NCBI RefSeq assembly: GCF_047200635.1
Contig: NZ_JBJZOI010000017.1
Coordinates: 90,101 to 154,100, forward strand
Direction of reading: 5' to 3'
From: Saccharopolyspora_C sp047200635
GTDB taxonomy: Bacteria; Actinomycetota; Actinomycetes; Mycobacteriales; Pseudonocardiaceae
DNA length: 64,000 nucleotides
The notes below the pieces were generated by a model, which made no database searches, was not told where the DNA came from, and was given only the letters and a program-made list of their open reading frames with translations. The position numbers and the translations under genes were made by a program. Below, piece by piece: positions 49,210 through 57,691 of the stretch (position 1 is the stretch's first letter; every line of letters begins with the position of its first letter).

Positions 49210-49757
49210 ACATCCGCAAGATCGTGACCTGCACCGACGACGTCCTCACCGAAGGCGGCCGCGAGGTCTCCCCGCCCGCGCGCACCGCCGTGGTGCTGGC
49301 CGTGGTGCGCAATCCGTGGGCGGGTCAGGGCTTCGTGACCGACCTGGCGCCCGGCATCGAGGAATTCGCCTCACCGCTGGGCGAGCTGCTCGCCCCGCGC
49401 GTGGTGGAGGCCCTGGGCCGTCCCGTCGAGGCGTACGGCAAGGCCGCCGTGGTGGGTCTCGGCGGCGAGGTCGAGCACGGCTCGGCGCTGATCCACACCC
49501 TCAAGTTCGGCGATCACTTCCGCCGGGCGGCCGAGGCCACCACCCTGCTGCCCGCCGTGGAGAAGCGGGCGGCGGCGGGCACCACCTTCGACATCCCGCT
49601 CAAGCACATCACCGACGCGACGGTCCGCTCGCACCACCAGAGCGTCGAGGTCCGGGTGGCCGACGCGCCCGCCGACGACGAGATCGTGATCGGCCTGGCC
49701 GCCGCCGCGCAGGGCCGCCCGCAGGCCCGGCTCGCCCCGCTGTCGAGCGAACGATGA
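49206..49757 (+). CDS. DUF1185 (AA_synth) family protein, copy 2
   Basis: A 183-residue paralogue of the previous gene, sharing RNPWAGQGFVTDLAPGIEE and YGKAAVVGLGGEVEHGSALIHTLKFGDHF. Divergence between copies is well beyond a recent duplication, so each probably has its own subunit role. It is coupled to both neighbours by ATGA overlaps. Confidence 0.85.
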   Translation: MNIRKIVTCTDDVLTEGGREVSPPARTAVVLAVVRNPWAGQGFVTDLAPGIEEFASPLGELLAPRVVEALGRPVEAYGKAAVVGLGGEVEHGSALIHTLKFGDHFRRAAEATTLLPAVEKRAAAGTTFDIPLKHITDATVRSHHQSVEVRVADAPADDEIVIGLAAAAQGRPQARLAPLSSER

Positions 49758-50497
49758 GCGCGGACCTGGTCCTGCTGCACGGGGTCGGGCTCGACCACCG
49801 CATGTGGCAGCGCTGCGCCCCGGAGCTGGCGCGGGAGCACCAGGTCAGCACCCCGGACCTGCCCGGTCACGGCGCCGCCGCGCCGCTCGCTCCCGGCGCG
49901 ACCCTGGGCGACCTGGCCGCCGAGGTCGCCCGGGGCCTGCCCGGACCGGTGCACCTGGTCGGCTTCTCGCTCGGGGCGCTGGTGGCGCAGCAGATCGCGC
50001 TGCGCTTCCCGGAGACCGTGCGGTCGCTGGTGCTGGTGAGCTCGGTCGCCGCCCGCGCCCCGGCGGAGGCCGCCGCGGTCGGCGACCGGCTGCGGGCGGC
50101 CGAGCGGGACTTCCCCGCCACCGCCGAGGCCGCCGTCCAGCGCTGGATGGACCCGCGCTGGCGGGCTCGCGAGCCCGATCTGGCCGACCGGTTGCGCGCC
50201 ACGCTGCTGGCCAACGACCTCGATTCCTACCTCGCGGCCTACCGGATCTTCGCCACCGGTGACGCGGAGCTCGCCGGGCACCTCGGCCGCATCACCGCCC
50301 CCGCGCTGGCCATCACCGGCGCCGACGATCCCGGATCGACCCCGGCGATGACCGAGCACCTGGCGGCCGCCATCCCGGGCGCCCGCGCGGTCGTGGTGCC
50401 GGGGGCCAGGCACCTGCTGCCGCTGGAGCACCCGGCCCGGCTGTGCGCCGAGATCCGCGAGCACCTCACCCACCCGACCTCGGAGTTCCGATCATGA
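49754..50497 (+). CDS. Alpha/beta hydrolase
   Basis: The 247-residue hydrolase has LLHGVGLDHRMWQRCAPELA, TPDLPGHGAA, the nucleophile elbow VGFSLGALVAQQIALRFPE (Ser) and the C-terminal GARHLLPLEHPARL (His). It resembles 3-oxoadipate enol-lactonase and RutD-type hydrolases. In the pathway it would hydrolyse a lactone, ester or carbamate-like product after flavin-dependent ring opening. ATGA overlaps on both sides. Confidence 0.87.
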   Translation: MSADLVLLHGVGLDHRMWQRCAPELAREHQVSTPDLPGHGAAAPLAPGATLGDLAAEVARGLPGPVHLVGFSLGALVAQQIALRFPETVRSLVLVSSVAARAPAEAAAVGDRLRAAERDFPATAEAAVQRWMDPRWRAREPDLADRLRATLLANDLDSYLAAYRIFATGDAELAGHLGRITAPALAITGADDPGSTPAMTEHLAAAIPGARAVVVPGARHLLPLEHPARLCAEIREHLTHPTSEFRS

Positions 50498-51984
50498 GCA
50501 CGGACCTGCCCCGCTACGAGCACCACATCGGCGGCGAGTGGACGAAGCCCGCCGAGGGCCGCTACTTCAGCAGCATCAACCCGACGACCGCGACGCCCTG
50601 GTACGAGGCCGCGCTCGGCACCGAGGCCGACGTGCGGCGAGCGGTGCGCGCGGCGCGGCGGGCCTTCGAGGCGCCGTCCTGGCGCGATCTCTCGCAGCCC
50701 GCGCGCGGCAAGCTGCTGCGCCGGCTCGGCGAGCTCATCGGGGAGCACGCCGAGAAGCTGGCCCGCACCGAATCGCTGGACAACGGCAAGCTGCTGCGCG
50801 AGATGCGCGCGCAGCTCGCCGGAATCCCGGAGTACTTCCACTACTACGCCGGGTACGCGGACAAGATCCACGGGGAGGTGATCCCCGCCAACAGCACCAA
50901 GCTGCTCAACTACACGCAGCGCGAACCGCTCGGCGTGGTCGGGGCGATCACGCCGTGGAACTCGCCGCTGATGCTCACCACCGCCAAGATCGCCCCCGCG
51001 CTGGCCGCCGGGAACACGGTGGTGATCAAGCCGTCCGAGCACACCTCGGCCTCGCTGCTGGAGCTGGTCCCGCTGTTCGAGGAGGCGGGGTTCCCCCCTG
51101 GCGTGGTCAACGTGGTCACCGGCTTCGGGGCGGAGGCGGGCGACGCGCTGGTGCGCCACCCGGACGTCGCCAAGGTCAGCTTCACCGGCAGCACGGCGAC
51201 GGGATCGCGCATCGCCGCCACCTGCGGGGCCCGGTTCGCCCCGGTGACCCTGGAGCTCGGCGGCAAGTCGCCGAACATCGTCTTCGACGACGCCGATCCC
51301 GACCGCGCGGCGATGGGCATCGTGTCCGGGATCTTCGCCGCCGCCGGGCAGACCTGCATCGCGGGCAGCCGGGTGTTCCTGCAACGGGGCGTCTACGACG
51401 AGGTGCTGGAGAAGGTCGCCGCCCGCGCCGCGACGATCAAGATCGGCGATCCGCTCGCTGAGGACACCGAGCTCGGACCGGTGGCCTTCGCCGATCAGCG
51501 CGACAAGATCGAGGAGTACGTGCGGATCGGGCGCGAGGAGGGGGGCCGGGTGCTGCACGGCGGCGCCCGCCCGGAACTCGACCTGGACGGCTACTTCTTC
51601 CAGCCGACGGTGTTCGTCGACACCGACAACTCGATGCGGATCTGCCAGGAGGAGATCTTCGGCCCGGTGCTGACGGTCATGCCGTTCGAGTCCGAGGAGC
51701 AGGTGGTGGCGCTGGCCAACGACAGCTCCTACGGCCTGGCCGCGGGGGTGTGGACGCGCGATCTCTCCCGCGCGCACCGGCTCGCCTCGACGTTGGAGGC
51801 GGGCACGGTGTGGGTGAACACCTACCGCTCGATGTCCCCGATGTCGCCGCGCTCCGGGTTCAAGGCCAGCGGGGTCGGCATCGAGCACGGCACCGAGGTC
51901 ATCCGCGAGTACACCCGGCTCAAGAGCGTCTGGATCAACACCGACGAGAGCCCCGCCCGGGACCCGTTCGTCCTCGGCTCCTGA
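50494..51984 (+). CDS. NAD(P)-dependent aldehyde dehydrogenase
   Basis: A 496-residue aldehyde dehydrogenase with TPWNSPLMLTTAKIAPALAAG, SFTGSTATGSRIA, the base Glu254 in LELGGKSP and the nucleophile Cys288 in GQTCIAGSRV. The C-terminal MSPRSGFKASGVGIEHG is typical of the PuuC/betaine-aldehyde type. It is the last gene of the overlapping operon and would oxidise the semialdehyde released by earlier steps. A strong bidirectional terminator follows. Confidence 0.9.
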   Translation: MSTDLPRYEHHIGGEWTKPAEGRYFSSINPTTATPWYEAALGTEADVRRAVRAARRAFEAPSWRDLSQPARGKLLRRLGELIGEHAEKLARTESLDNGKLLREMRAQLAGIPEYFHYYAGYADKIHGEVIPANSTKLLNYTQREPLGVVGAITPWNSPLMLTTAKIAPALAAGNTVVIKPSEHTSASLLELVPLFEEAGFPPGVVNVVTGFGAEAGDALVRHPDVAKVSFTGSTATGSRIAATCGARFAPVTLELGGKSPNIVFDDADPDRAAMGIVSGIFAAAGQTCIAGSRVFLQRGVYDEVLEKVAARAATIKIGDPLAEDTELGPVAFADQRDKIEEYVRIGREEGGRVLHGGARPELDLDGYFFQPTVFVDTDNSMRICQEEIFGPVLTVMPFESEEQVVALANDSSYGLAAGVWTRDLSRAHRLASTLEAGTVWVNTYRSMSPMSPRSGFKASGVGIEHGTEVIREYTRLKSVWINTDESPARDPFVLGS

Positions 51985-51991
51985 CCCCGGC

Positions 51992-52033
51992 GCGGCGGGT
52001 GGTTTCCCGGAGCTCCGGGAAGCCACCCGCCGC
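51992..52033. terminator. Long bidirectional terminator hairpin
   Basis: Two 21-base arms (51992-52012 and 52013-52033) pair along their whole length with one G-U-type mismatch and no loop spacer. It is placed between the convergent aldehyde dehydrogenase and TetR genes. Confidence 0.75.
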
Positions 52034-52035
52034 GT

Positions 52036-52638
52036 TCATCTTTCCCCGCGTCCGCCGTCGTCCTCGGTGCGGCAGCGGGCCATCCCCCGCCACAGCAGGT
52101 CGAGGAGTTCCTCGGTCTGGGACCGCCAGGGGCCGTCCTGGTCGAGGAAGAGCAGGCCGCCGAGCCCCCGCAGCACCGTCTCCGGGTCGAGGTCCGGCCG
52201 CACCGTCCCGGCCTCGGCGTTGGCGGCCAGCAGCGTCTCGACCGAGCTGACCATCGCCTGGTGCGCGGTCCTGGGCAGCTCGCCCCGCGCGGCGGTCGCG
52301 GCGCTGAGCGCGTTCGCGAGCCCCCGCTTGGTCATCATGTAGTGCGCCAGGTGGTCGGTGGCCCATCGCCGGAAGGCCTCCTCCGGCGAGTGCTCCGCCA
52401 GCAGCGTCGGCACCACCTCGACCAGGTGCTCGACCTCCCGCTGGTACACGGCGAGGATGAGGTCTTCCGGTGCCGGGAAGTGGCGGTAGACGGTGCCGAC
52501 GCCGACCCCGGCGCGCTTGGCGATGGCGTTGAACGACACCGCGCCCGAGCACGCCAGCGATTCCGCCGCGGACACGAGGATGCGTTCGTGATTGCGCCTC
52601 GTGTCCGCGCGCCGGTCGTTCACCGCGCCCGTGCCCAT
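52036..52638 (-). CDS. TetR-family transcriptional regulator
   Basis: The 200-residue protein has the TetR helix-turn-helix ERILVSAAESLACSGAVSFNAIAKRAGVGVGTVYRHFPAPEDLI at residues 18-60 and an unassigned helical ligand domain. It is divergent from the molybdenum hydroxylase operon, with two copies of the same palindrome between them, so it most likely represses that operon and itself. ATG after GGGGAAGAG. Confidence 0.9.
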   Translation of the reverse strand: MGTGAVNDRRADTRRNHERILVSAAESLACSGAVSFNAIAKRAGVGVGTVYRHFPAPEDLILAVYQREVEHLVEVVPTLLAEHSPEEAFRRWATDHLAHYMMTKRGLANALSAATAARGELPRTAHQAMVSSVETLLAANAEAGTVRPDLDPETVLRGLGGLLFLDQDGPWRSQTEELLDLLWRGMARCRTEDDGGRGER

Positions 52639-52725
52639 AGCTCTTCCCCGCTTCCGCTCTGCCGCTCTACCGCCAAGATCCCCCTGACCTGCGTGGACCG
52701 CGCAGAACGATACCCGGTTGCCGAG

Positions 52726-52772
52726 CGGATACTAATCCGCTAGCCTCGGCGCGGACAGCGGATTTTTATCCG
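52726..52772. promoter_or_regulatory. Two CGGAT-N4-ATCCG operators
   Basis: CGGAT-ACTA-ATCCG (52726-52739) and CGGAT-TTTT-ATCCG (52759-52772) are perfect 14-bp palindromes whose centres are 33 bp (three helical turns) apart. They lie between the divergent TetR and hydroxylase genes; the TetR protein is the obvious ligand. Confidence 0.75.
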
Positions 52773-52864
52773 GTTCCCGGCGCGGCGTCGTGCTCGACGT
52801 GGCCTGCACCCACCACATCATGCCGCCCGGCTCCGGTGCGGAGTTCCAGCGGAGAAGAGTTCCT

Positions 52865-53317
52865 TTGCGCATTTCACTAGAAGTCAACGGCAGCCCCGAG
52901 CAGCTCGACGTCGAACCCGGCGTGACGCTGCTGGACGCGCTGCGCGAACGGCTCGACATCACCGGGCCGAAGAAGGGTTGCGACCGGGGCCAGTGCGGCG
53001 CGTGCACCGTGCACGTCGGCGGCCGCCCCGTGCTCTCCTGCCTCACCCTGGCGGCCACCGCGAAAGAACCGGTCACCACGGTGGAGGGGCTGGCCGAGGG
53101 CGAGGAGCTGACGCCCCTCCAGCAGGCGTTCGTCGACCAGGACGCCATGCAGTGCGGCTTCTGCACCTCCGGCCAGCTCATGTCGGCGCAGGCGGCGATC
53201 GAGCAGGACGTCACCGACGTCCGCGAGTTCATGTCCGGCAACCTGTGCCGCTGCTCGGCCTACCCGAACATCATCGCCGCGATCGACCAAGCGAGGGGCA
53301 CCGATGCGACCCTTTGA
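52865..53317 (+). CDS. Molybdenum hydroxylase [2Fe-2S] subunit (PaoA/YagT-like)
   Basis: A 150-residue subunit with both [2Fe-2S] clusters: CDRGQCGACTVHVGGRPVLSC (plant-type) and QCGFCTSGQLM...CRCSAY (xanthine-oxidase type). It passes electrons from the molybdenum centre to the flavin subunit. I start at TTG 52865, which has GGAGAAGAG about seven bases upstream and gives the normal family N-terminus (RISLEVNGSPEQL); no ATG or GTG fits. It overlaps the flavin-subunit gene by 14 bp. No Tat signal, unlike E. coli PaoA, so the complex is cytoplasmic. Confidence 0.9.
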   Translation: MRISLEVNGSPEQLDVEPGVTLLDALRERLDITGPKKGCDRGQCGACTVHVGGRPVLSCLTLAATAKEPVTTVEGLAEGEELTPLQQAFVDQDAMQCGFCTSGQLMSAQAAIEQDVTDVREFMSGNLCRCSAYPNIIAAIDQARGTDATL

Positions 53318-54263
53318 GCTCGACACCCCCGGCTCCGTCGAGGCGGCCACCGCGGAACCGGCGACCTACCTGGCCGGCGGCACGACCCTCGTCGACCTGA
53401 TGAAGCTCGACGTGCTCACCCCCCAGCGGGTGCTGGACATCAACGAGCTGCCGCTGCGCGGCCTCGACACCGAGGACGGGCTGCGGATCGGCGCGCTGGA
53501 GCGGATGAGCGACATCGCCGCCCATCCCGGCGTCTACCCGGCGATCTCGCGGGCCCTGCTGCTCAGCGCGTCCCAGCAGCTGCGCAACATGGCCAGCATC
53601 GGCGGGAACCTGTTGCAGCGGACCCGCTGCGGCTACTTCCGCGACGTCGCGATGCCCTGCAACAAGCGCGAGCCCGGCAGCGGCTGCCCGGCCCTGGACG
53701 GCGCGAACCGGATGCACGCGGTGCTGGGCACCAGCGACTCCTGCCTCGCCACCCACGCCAGCGACGTCGCGGTCGCGTTCACCGCGCTCGACGCCGAGGT
53801 CCGGCTGGTGAGCTCCGAGGGCTCGCGGACCGTGCCGCTCACCGAGTTCTACCGGTTGCCGGGCGACACTCCCGAGGTCGAGAACGACCTGCGACCGGGT
53901 GAGCTGATCGCCGAGGTGATCGTGCCGCGCCTGGACTGGGCCGCGAACTCCACCTACGTGAAGGTGCGGGACCGCCAGTCCTACGAGTTCGCGCTGGCCT
54001 CGGCCGCAGTGGCGCTGGACGTCCAGGACGGCCGCATCGCCGACGCCCGGGTGGCGGCCGGTGGCGTGGCCACCGTCCCGTGGCGGCTGCGCGCCGTCGA
54101 GTCGGCGCTGCGCGGCGCTCCCGCGACCCAGGAGTCCTTCGAGCGCGCCGCCGAAGCGGCGGTCGAAGGCGCCCGGACGCGCGGCGCGAACGGCTACAAG
54201 CCGGCCCTGCTGAAGCGCACGCTGATCCGCGCGCTGCTGGAACTGACCGAGGAGAACCGCTGA
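53304..54263 (+). CDS. Molybdenum hydroxylase FAD subunit with extra Fe-S cysteines (PaoB/YagS-like)
   Basis: The 319-residue subunit has the FAD motifs YLAGGTTLVDLMK and ASIGGNLLQRTRCGYF. The segment TRCGYFRDVAMPCNKREPGSGC with a later SDSCLATHASD supplies four cysteines spaced like those that bind an additional [4Fe-4S] cluster in E. coli PaoB. That places it with the PaoABC aldehyde oxidase group rather than with xanthine dehydrogenases. Its TGA overlaps the ATG of the next gene. Confidence 0.9.
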   Translation: MRPFELDTPGSVEAATAEPATYLAGGTTLVDLMKLDVLTPQRVLDINELPLRGLDTEDGLRIGALERMSDIAAHPGVYPAISRALLLSASQQLRNMASIGGNLLQRTRCGYFRDVAMPCNKREPGSGCPALDGANRMHAVLGTSDSCLATHASDVAVAFTALDAEVRLVSSEGSRTVPLTEFYRLPGDTPEVENDLRPGELIAEVIVPRLDWAANSTYVKVRDRQSYEFALASAAVALDVQDGRIADARVAAGGVATVPWRLRAVESALRGAPATQESFERAAEAAVEGARTRGANGYKPALLKRTLIRALLELTEENR

Positions 54264-56437
54264 TGCCCAGCCGACTCGACGGGCCGGTGAAGGCCACCGG
54301 CCAGGCCAAGTACGGAGTGGACCACAACTTCCCCGGCACGGCCTACGGATACCTCGTGCTCAGCACGATCGCGAACGGCGAGATCGCGTCGATGGACCTC
54401 ACCGCCGCCCGCCGCGCCCCGGGCGTGCTCGCGGCGCACTCGCCGTTCGACCCGCTGGAGCTGGCCACGCCCTCGCTGCCGGTGTTCGGCGATACCTGGG
54501 TGCCCCTGCAGGACAAGGAGGTCGCCTACTACGGCCAGCCGATCGGCTTCGTCGTCGCGGAGACCTTCGAGCAGGCCCGCGACGCCGCGCTGCTGGTCGA
54601 GGTCGCCTACCACGAGCGCCCCGCGCTGACCTCGCTGGAGGAGGGCCTGGCGACCGCCGAGGACGCGCCCAGCTCCGACCACGGCGGCGGGCCCTCGCTG
54701 GACGTCCTCGCCGAAGGCGTCGAGTCCATCGAGGACGCGCTCGCCGCCAGCCCGGTGGTCGTCTCGGAGACGTACTCGACGGCACCGCAGAACCACGCGC
54801 CGATGGAACCGCACTCCGCCGTCGCCCGGTGGGATTCGACCGGCCTGGTCATCCACAGCGGAACGCAGGCGTCCGACATGCAGGCCGCCGAGCTGTCGAT
54901 GGCCCTGCGCGTCGACCGCTCCCAGGTGCACGCCGTGAACCCGTACGTCGGGGGTGCGTTCGGCGGCAAGGGCCGCACCTCGGCGCCCGCGTTCCTGGCG
55001 GCGGCCGCGTCCAGGGAGCTCGGCAGGCCGGTGAAGGTCTCGCTGACCCGCGAGCAGGTGTTCACCGCGACCGCGGGCCGCGCGGCCACGGTGCAGGAGG
55101 TCTCGCTCGGTGCGCAGCGGGACGGGACGCTCGTCGCGGTGCGGCACGACTCCTGGTGCAGCACGGGGGTGGACCGGTCCTTCGTGGAGCCGACCTCGCA
55201 CGGCACCTCCCGGGAGTGGTACGCCACGCCGAACCTCTCGCTGCGGCAGAAGATGGTGCCGCTGAACCTGCCGCCGACGACGTTCATGCGCGCGCCCGGG
55301 GAGGCGCCCGGTTCCTTCGCGCTGGAGAGCGCGATCGACGAGCTCGCGGTGGCGCTGGAGCTGGACCCGATCGAGCTGCGACTGCGGAACAGCTCGATCG
55401 CGCCCCCCGGCAAGGACCTGCAGTGGTCGAGCAAGCACCTCGACGACTGCTTCCGCATCGGCGCGCAGCGCTTCGGCTGGGACCAGCGCACGCCGTCCGG
55501 ACGCACCGACGGCGACTGGCTGGTCGGGCTCGGCACGGCCACCGCCATGTTCCCGGCGCTGCGCTTCCCGGCCTCGGTGCGGGTCACGCTCGGCGCCGAC
55601 GGCCGGGCCGAAGTCGCGACCAGCGGCGCCGACCCGGGCACCGGACTGCTGACCGTGCTCGCGCTGATGGGCGCCGAGACCCTGGACATCGATCCGGAGC
55701 GGGTGACACCGCGGCTCGGCGACTCCTCGCTGCCCGCCGGCGGCATGTCCGGCGGCTCGACGGCCACCGCCAGCGCGGGTTCCGCGACCATGGCCGCGGC
55801 CTCCGCCGTGCTCGACGCCCTGCTCGCGCTGGCCGTCGAGCCGGGCGCGCCGTTCGAGGGAGCGGAGGTCACCTACGCGGACGGGCAGCTGTTCGCCGAC
55901 GGGCGGAGCATGGCGTTCGGCGAGCTGCTCCGGGCGGTGGGCCGGGATTCGCTGTCGGCCACCGGGTCCTCGGCCCCGGGCGAGGAGCTGACCAAGCACT
56001 CGTTCAGCTCCTTCGGGGCCCAGTTCTGCGAGGTGCGGGTGCACCGCTGGACCCGCGAGGCGCGGGTCTCGCGGCTGCTCGGGGTGTTCGACGCGGGTCG
56101 GATCATCAACGAGAAGGCGGCCCGCAGCCAGCTCAGCGGCGGCATGATCTGGGGCGTCTCGGCCGCGTTGCACGAGGGGATGGAGGTCGAGCCCAACGGC
56201 CGCATCGCCAACGGCGACTTCGCCGGGTACCTGCTGCCCGTGCACGCGGACATCCCCGACATCGACGTGCGGTTCGTCGAGCACCCGGACACCCTGCACA
56301 ACCCGGTCGGGGCGCGCGGGGTGGGCGAGATCGGCGCGGTGGGCATGGCCGCGGCGGTGGCCAACGCGATCCACAACGCCACCGGCATCCGGATCCGCCA
56401 CATCCCGATCACGATCGAGGACCTGATCGAGGACTGA
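54263..56437 (+). CDS. Molybdenum hydroxylase large subunit (PaoC/YagR-like)
   Basis: The 724-residue subunit binds the molybdopterin. It has GQAKYGVDHNFPGTAYGYLV at the start, NPYVGGAFGGKGRTSAPAFL, FMRAPGEAPGSFALESAIDELA, and the catalytic glutamate Glu689 in GARGVGEIGAVG. It matches PaoC/YagR in length. Together with the two small subunits it would oxidise an aromatic or heterocyclic aldehyde, or hydroxylate a ring. No accessory maturation gene (PaoD/XdhC) is present in the window. Confidence 0.9.
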   Translation: MPSRLDGPVKATGQAKYGVDHNFPGTAYGYLVLSTIANGEIASMDLTAARRAPGVLAAHSPFDPLELATPSLPVFGDTWVPLQDKEVAYYGQPIGFVVAETFEQARDAALLVEVAYHERPALTSLEEGLATAEDAPSSDHGGGPSLDVLAEGVESIEDALAASPVVVSETYSTAPQNHAPMEPHSAVARWDSTGLVIHSGTQASDMQAAELSMALRVDRSQVHAVNPYVGGAFGGKGRTSAPAFLAAAASRELGRPVKVSLTREQVFTATAGRAATVQEVSLGAQRDGTLVAVRHDSWCSTGVDRSFVEPTSHGTSREWYATPNLSLRQKMVPLNLPPTTFMRAPGEAPGSFALESAIDELAVALELDPIELRLRNSSIAPPGKDLQWSSKHLDDCFRIGAQRFGWDQRTPSGRTDGDWLVGLGTATAMFPALRFPASVRVTLGADGRAEVATSGADPGTGLLTVLALMGAETLDIDPERVTPRLGDSSLPAGGMSGGSTATASAGSATMAAASAVLDALLALAVEPGAPFEGAEVTYADGQLFADGRSMAFGELLRAVGRDSLSATGSSAPGEELTKHSFSSFGAQFCEVRVHRWTREARVSRLLGVFDAGRIINEKAARSQLSGGMIWGVSAALHEGMEVEPNGRIANGDFAGYLLPVHADIPDIDVRFVEHPDTLHNPVGARGVGEIGAVGMAAAVANAIHNATGIRIRHIPITIEDLIED

Positions 56438-56734
56438 GCCCTCCGACGACGAAGGCGTCCGGCCACGAGGCCGGGAGCCGAACCGCCGATCGCTGATCCG
56501 ACCGACGCGGCCCGCCCGGCATCCCGCCGGGCGGGCCGCTCGTGCCCGTCCGGCCACTCCCGGCAGGACCATCGGGCACAACCCCGTGCGCGGCGGGTGG
56601 TGCCTCCGCGGCCCCTTTGGAAGAGTCGCTCCACCACCAGCGCTGTCGGGGCGCCGGTGGTGGGAGAGACGACCCCGACGGAACTGCGCCCGGTGGCTCC
56701 GGGCGCGCGACCCAGGGCGGCAGGAGCGATCGCG

Positions 56735-57622
56735 ATGCTGGAGGACGTGAGCGCGCCGCCGGTGCCGGGCGGGGTCGCGCTGACCGCGGCGGCCGTGGGC
56801 CGGGAGCGAGCCGAGGAATCCGCGCGCCCGGACGGGTTGGTGCGCGATCCGTGGGCGAGCGCTCTGGTCGACGCGGCCGTGGCAGCCGCCCCGGAGAGCC
56901 CGCAGTGGCGCCTGATCGCCGAGGGGATGACCCCGAGCGCGATGGTTCCGGCGATGTGCGGCTTCCTGGCGCTGCGGACCCGGTGGCTGGACGACGCGGT
57001 GCTGGCCGCCGTCGCGGGCGGGATCCGGCAGGTCGTCGTGCTGGGCGACGGATTCGACACCAGGGCGCTGCGGTTGCCCTGGCCCGCACCGGTCGACGTG
57101 ATCACCGTCGACCAGCCCGCGGTGATCGAGATCGTCCGGCGCGCGCTCGACCGCGAGGAACCGGAGCCGGGCGTGCGCTGGACGCGGGTTCCGGCCGACC
57201 TCACCGGACCGTGGGCGAGCGAGCTGCGCGCGACCGGGTTCGATCCCGGGTCCGCTACGGCGTGGATCATCGAGGGCGTGCTGATGTACCTGGATCCGGC
57301 CGAGGCCGGGGAGCTGCTGCGAGTGGTGCGGGAGCTGTCCGCTCCCGGATCGGCGGTGTTCGCCGACGTCCCGCGCCCGCCCGCCGTGGAGGACACCGCC
57401 TTCCGCCCCGGCAGGCCGGCGCTGGAGGACAACAGCTCCCCGGTGCGCGTCGCGGTGACCTGCTTCGGCTCCCGGGGGTGGCAGGTGCGGGAGGTGGATC
57501 CAGCAGCCCTCGCGGCCGGCCACGAGCGCCCCGTCCCGCCGGTGCTCGACCCCCGCGCGCCCGGCGGCCCGTCCTTCGGCTTCGTCGAGTCCCGCCTGTC
57601 CGGGGCGACATCCGCTCGGTGA
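56735..57622 (+). CDS. SAM-dependent methyltransferase, LCMT/TIGR00027 family
   Basis: The 295-residue protein has ALTAAAVGRERAEESARPDGLVRDPWASALV, QVVVLGDGFDTRALRLPW (SAM motif I) and WIIEGVLMYLDPAEAGELL, typical of the large actinobacterial family of putative O-methyltransferases related to leucine carboxyl methyltransferase. I start at ATG 56735 (GCAGGAGCG upstream, family N-terminus); the frame is open to 56597 but without similarity. Substrate unknown. It is followed by a convergent MerR gene. Confidence 0.85.
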   Translation: MLEDVSAPPVPGGVALTAAAVGRERAEESARPDGLVRDPWASALVDAAVAAAPESPQWRLIAEGMTPSAMVPAMCGFLALRTRWLDDAVLAAVAGGIRQVVVLGDGFDTRALRLPWPAPVDVITVDQPAVIEIVRRALDREEPEPGVRWTRVPADLTGPWASELRATGFDPGSATAWIIEGVLMYLDPAEAGELLRVVRELSAPGSAVFADVPRPPAVEDTAFRPGRPALEDNSSPVRVAVTCFGSRGWQVREVDPAALAAGHERPVPPVLDPRAPGGPSFGFVESRLSGATSAR

Positions 57623-57691
57623 GCGTCCCGCGCGGGGCCGGCTGATCGAACTGGTCTCCGCTCGGCGACACCACCGCTGGGCGAGGTGGGC

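Noticed and set aside
52865..56437. Carbon monoxide dehydrogenase (CoxMSL)
   Set aside because: The large subunit lacks the AYRCSFR active-site loop of CoxL and the FAD subunit has the PaoB-type extra cysteines.
54194..57523. A 1109-codon minus-strand open frame opposite the molybdenum hydroxylase genes
   Set aside because: Composition is His/Arg/Gly-rich without domains; it is an antisense shadow of three well-supported genes.
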